A stretch of 7,733 bases of DNA, from the NCBI GenBank assembly GCA_020793555.1, contig DQIO01000219.1:1-7733 (forward strand). Reading direction: 5' to 3'. How positions within the stretch are numbered: the stretch's first letter is position 1; the number at the start of each line of letters is the position of its first letter. Positions 5,064 through 7,733 of the stretch are shown here, piece after piece. Below the pieces are notes generated by a model. That model was given only the letters and a program-made list of their open reading frames with translations, ran no database searches and was not told the DNA's origin. A program made the translations under genes and the position numbers. The stretch is from Methanosarcinaceae archaeon. Its GTDB lineage: Archaea; Halobacteriota; Methanosarcinia; Methanosarcinales; Methanosarcinaceae.

Positions 5064-7115
5064 ATGAATAAATCATATTTGAATATCTTTGTATCAATTC
5101 TAATTATAGCCTCCCTATCATCGGGAATCGTTAGTGCAGAAGAATTTCATCATGTTGATGGTTGTGTTGTCTGCCATAATATGGGTGGAAGCCCATCCAA
5201 TCTTTACCGAATATTTGAGGTGATAAACACCCCGAACAGTGGCCCTAAAGATGTGATATTCACTGCATATGAAGGACCAAATTCATATGCTGACGGCGAT
5301 ACCACTTATGACGGAGTCTGTGAGGTATGCCATACCGAAACAAGACACCATCAGAACGACGGCGACCCAGACTCTGACTCACACTATGCTGGTACGAACT
5401 GTATCGAATGCCATTCACATTTCGACGGTGACGAATTCTCACATGGTGGTCCATGTGAAGTATGCCACGGACACGATCTTGAATATGAGTACGAGCCAGG
5501 CAAGTTCAGCGAAGGAGCAGGAACCGTTCAAAGCCATTCAACTCACACAGAAAACGACAATGACGATCTCAGAGGTCCACATATCACCTGCGATGATTGC
5601 CATGATACCGATAATTACCCGTATTTCAAAACAGGAACCGGAGAAGCACCACACAACCTTTCAGAGACAGATGTCTGCGACACCTGCCACAGCGCTGGAG
5701 GATCTATCAATGGTATCAATGATGCAGCTGTCGGTGCTAAGGAAAACTGGGATAATGGCATCTATGATAGTGAGGGTGCGACCCTACAATCTGGAAAGGA
5801 TAAATGGTGTGCCGGATGTCACGATGAAGAACCGGCAGAAGTAGGTGTGCTTGCACCCAATATTGTTGGCCAATACATACTTGAAAATGATGGGGATTGG
5901 AAAACTCCAGTTGCTATCGAGGCAAATACTAATATGACATCCGCAGAATCATTAATAGATGGCGATCTTAATACTGGTATTAGTGCGGGTAGGATTGGAA
6001 AAATTGTGGTATTTGATTTAGGTGAAAGTGTTGATGTTTCTCATATCAGGCTTTATACAGAAAACAATACAGAGGTAGTTTTCCCTCCAACTGTTCACTG
6101 GTTAGTATATGGAAGCAATGATTTGGAAGAATGGACCCGTATTTTGCTTGGGCAAAGCGTAATGTTTGCTAAACCTTCATGGCTGACAGGTCTAGAAGAT
6201 GGATGGGATGAGAGCAGGCTGGACATGGCCCTTCCTGTTCGGTACATTAAACTGGAGAAAAGAAACATATGGCCTTGTGCGCCAGATACCCAGAAGGAAT
6301 TCCAGTATAAATCGGATTTACAGTACGGATATTATGAAACCGGTCATAAAATGGCGTGTGATAACTGCCACGATATAAGCAGTGCTCATTTTGATGAAAT
6401 TTCCCAAACGTACAGTGCCAGTCTTGACAATTACCAGGCTGGCTATCGTCTGAGAAGTGTGGAAGTCAATGGGGAAGTTGTTCCTCCGATGGATATCCCA
6501 CGGCTTGGCCCCGAACAGCGTTTTTATGAAACCAACAATAATTTTGCCCTGTGCTTTGACTGCCATAGTAAATCCAAACTGTTCGGATACGATGGCGGTA
6601 CTGGCGATTTTTATAAAAATCCTTTGGAAACAAACTTCTATAATGAAAGAAAATTAGATGCAAATGGAAATGAGACTAACCAGCATCGAGTTCATATTCA
6701 GGGATTAGGATGGTGTGGAACTGGTATAACATGGGATTCCGATTGGGACAGCACAGCTGATGACTGGAATATGAGCTATGACTCTCAGATGAGCTGCACA
6801 GCTTGTCACAATGTACATGGGTCACCCTCTTTAGCCATGATAAGACATGGAGAACTGATCAGCACACCCGGGACGCTGGATAAGGTACCACTATTAAATA
6901 TTAAATATCTTGAAAATACAAGCTATACATACAACGTGAATGGATCATTAGATAATGGTAATGGAAGTTACAACATTCTGGATACTTTTGGTGCACAGAC
7001 CCAGTTCTACTTGCCTGGTCGAGGAAATGCAGGCAAAAATAATATGTGCATTATGTGCCACAATGAACTGGTGATCTACTATCGCACGCCGGTAATAGTG
7101 GATCATCCCGAGTAG
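5064..7115 (+). CDS. Secreted 11-heme c-type cytochrome with an inserted discoidin (F5/8 type C)-like domain
   Basis: A 683-residue exported multiheme cytochrome, probably acting in extracellular electron transfer. A signal peptide (1-25, hydrophobic 8-23) precedes a likely cleavage at VSA|EE. Eleven CxxCH heme sites begin at Cys 34, 86, 113, 131, 176, 205, 249, 432, 497, 578 and 662. The first seven are packed within about 220 residues rich in Asp, Glu and His; the last four are 65-84 residues apart. Between hemes 7 and 8 lies a heme-free region (about 265-400) with discoidin hallmarks: a SLIDGDLNTG segment (296-305), VVFDLGESVDVSHIRLY (315-331), WLVYGSNDLEEWT (346-358) and VRYIKLE (392-398). 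Such domains bind sugars or surfaces. No C-terminal membrane helix or recognisable S-layer anchor is seen, so it is either released or held by partners. It appears monocistronic, with its own TATA box, operator-like inverted repeat and terminator. Export and heme attachment require a Ccm system not in the window. Assignment as a multiheme cytochrome is secure; physiological partner unknown. The stop is TAG. Confidence 0.93.
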   Translation: MNKSYLNIFVSILIIASLSSGIVSAEEFHHVDGCVVCHNMGGSPSNLYRIFEVINTPNSGPKDVIFTAYEGPNSYADGDTTYDGVCEVCHTETRHHQNDGDPDSDSHYAGTNCIECHSHFDGDEFSHGGPCEVCHGHDLEYEYEPGKFSEGAGTVQSHSTHTENDNDDLRGPHITCDDCHDTDNYPYFKTGTGEAPHNLSETDVCDTCHSAGGSINGINDAAVGAKENWDNGIYDSEGATLQSGKDKWCAGCHDEEPAEVGVLAPNIVGQYILENDGDWKTPVAIEANTNMTSAESLIDGDLNTGISAGRIGKIVVFDLGESVDVSHIRLYTENNTEVVFPPTVHWLVYGSNDLEEWTRILLGQSVMFAKPSWLTGLEDGWDESRLDMALPVRYIKLEKRNIWPCAPDTQKEFQYKSDLQYGYYETGHKMACDNCHDISSAHFDEISQTYSASLDNYQAGYRLRSVEVNGEVVPPMDIPRLGPEQRFYETNNNFALCFDCHSKSKLFGYDGGTGDFYKNPLETNFYNERKLDANGNETNQHRVHIQGLGWCGTGITWDSDWDSTADDWNMSYDSQMSCTACHNVHGSPSLAMIRHGELISTPGTLDKVPLLNIKYLENTSYTYNVNGSLDNGNGSYNILDTFGAQTQFYLPGRGNAGKNNMCIMCHNELVIYYRTPVIVDHPE

Positions 7116-7167
7116 TTACTCTGTATGGGGGACCCTTGCAGTAATTACTCTGCATGGGGACCTTGTG
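7112..7167 (+). repeat. Two imperfect tandem copies of a 27-29 base unit over the cytochrome stop codon
   Basis: Copy 1 (7112-7140) and copy 2 (7141-7167) share GTA-TTACTCTG-ATGGGG-ACC-TTG, differing by two substitutions and two single-base indels before the last two bases. Copy 1 includes the TAG stop. The junction forms a small inverted repeat (TGCAG 7137-7141, CTGCA 7150-7154), so the RNA may fold just before the terminator. Confidence 0.6.
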
Positions 7168-7183
7168 CTTGTAACTAATCTTC

Positions 7184-7193
7184 TTTTTTTTTT
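7184..7193 (+). terminator. Oligo-T terminator of the cytochrome gene
   Basis: Ten consecutive T residues about 70 bases after the TAG stop fit archaeal intrinsic termination, which relies on T tracts. Further T-rich runs (about 7248-7254 and 7265-7270) could act as backups before the convergent gene. Confidence 0.6.
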
Positions 7194-7268
7194 GTAACTT
7201 TCATTTATCAGTTTACTTTGCTACGGCACTGTTCTCATTTTCCAGTTATTTTTTATACACCAACTTTT

Positions 7269-7733
7269 TTATATTTTTCGCAAAATAAAAAACACTGAGC
7301 CATAACTTTTAGGATTTTTTTTAAATATTTCTATTTCATTTTGTTTTTGTTCAAGTATCTTAAGAGTTTCAGGGTCATCAAAATATTTTTCACGCAGCTC
7401 CTGAATTTTCTTTTCCAGAGGACTATAATAATTAATCCACCATATATCTTGGGGTAATGTAAAATATCCTTGGATGGTATAGCCACAGCTTGGGATTTGC
7501 GCAAGTTTATTTATGATGTTCTTAATGTCATCATTAACCACCAAGAAACCATTAGGTTTCAGAAATCTTCTCCATATTTTTAGACCATTTTCAAAACCAA
7601 TTATGGATATTGAACCCTCAGCCCAAATCACATCAAAAAATTCATCCGGGAAATCGATTTCAAACATTGAGCATTTCACAGTCCGAACTCGATTTAAAAA
7701 CCCTAATTCTTCTATCTTTCTTTTTAGTTTATC
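7269..7733 (-). CDS. Class I SAM-dependent methyltransferase, N-terminus beyond the right edge
   Basis: The frame is open from the right edge to a TAA at 7271-7269, giving the last 154 residues. It begins DKLKRKIEELGF; a GTG at 7679 lies inside the conserved fold and is not the real start. Features of a Rossmann-type methyltransferase are visible: an acidic VKCSMFEIDFP turn after beta-3, DEFFDVIWAEGSI (beta-4 region) and LKPNGFLVVND (beta-5). The SAM-binding GxGxG loop lies outside the window. The C-terminal half (PQDIWWINYYSPLEKKIQEL and a charged helix, then SYGSVFFILRKI) looks like a substrate cap plus final beta hairpin. The substrate cannot be told. The gene is convergent with the cytochrome gene and visibly richer in A and T than the mfn operon, which may indicate a different origin. 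Confidence 0.8.
   Translation of the reverse strand, partial: DKLKRKIEELGFLNRVRTVKCSMFEIDFPDEFFDVIWAEGSISIIGFENGLKIWRRFLKPNGFLVVNDDIKNIINKLAQIPSCGYTIQGYFTLPQDIWWINYYSPLEKKIQELREKYFDDPETLKILEQKQNEIEIFKKNPKSYGSVFFILRKI

Noticed and set aside
5269..5844. 191-codon plus-strand frame inside the cytochrome gene
   Set aside because: Shadow frame rich in Thr, Ile and Met; the main frame carries seven CxxCH motifs and a signal peptide.

Overview
The window reads as archaeal DNA from a methanofuran-using lineage, most likely a Methanosarcinales or ANME-2-type methanogen or anaerobic methane oxidiser. The evidence is a contiguous three-gene block for methanofuran biosynthesis (mfnD, mfnF, mfnE), an archaeal-style PhoU/TrkA_C regulatory protein, archaeal TATA-like promoters (one apparently leaderless), oligo-T terminators, and a large secreted multiheme c-type cytochrome. 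Methanofuran points to a methanogen, methanotrophic archaeon or Archaeoglobales. The 11-heme cytochrome favours ANME-2/Methanoperedens-like or cytochrome-bearing Methanosarcinales, but the exact lineage is inference.

Layout, left to right. The left edge (1-41, minus) holds the first 14 residues of a protein with a CxxC pair and a strong ribosome binding site. An AT-rich spacer with hexamer repeats follows (42-242). From 2787 down to 243 runs the minus-strand operon mfnD-mfnF-mfnE. The first two genes overlap by ATGA and the last two are separated by 14 bases; a TATA-like box sits about 25 bases upstream of the mfnD ATG. From 2788 to 3226 there is an AT-rich spacer with a small plus-strand reading frame. 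From 4435 down to 3227 lies a soluble protein made of two PhoU-like plus TrkA_C units. From 4436 to 5063 there is an intergenic region with a 16-bp palindrome, a second small reading frame whose 3' end matches the first one, and a decayed coding tail. From 5064 to 7115 (plus) is the secreted 11-heme cytochrome with a discoidin (F5/8 type C)-like domain placed between hemes 7 and 8. It is followed by a short tandem repeat and an oligo-T terminator. The right edge (7269-7733, minus) is an AT-rich, truncated class I SAM-dependent methyltransferase.

How the parts relate. The mfn block makes most of the late steps of the C1 carrier methanofuran: gamma-glutamyl-tyramine formation (MfnD), activation of the furan phosphate (MfnE) and their condensation (MfnF). 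The cytochrome would act outside the membrane in electron transfer, and its carbohydrate- or surface-binding-type domain suggests anchoring to the envelope, matrix or a partner. The PhoU/TrkA_C protein probably senses a ligand or ion for a transporter encoded elsewhere. No functional link between the three blocks is shown by the sequence. The most unusual items are the heme-discoidin-heme architecture, the inverted repeat over its TATA box, and the 64-base repeats flanking the PhoU/TrkA_C gene.
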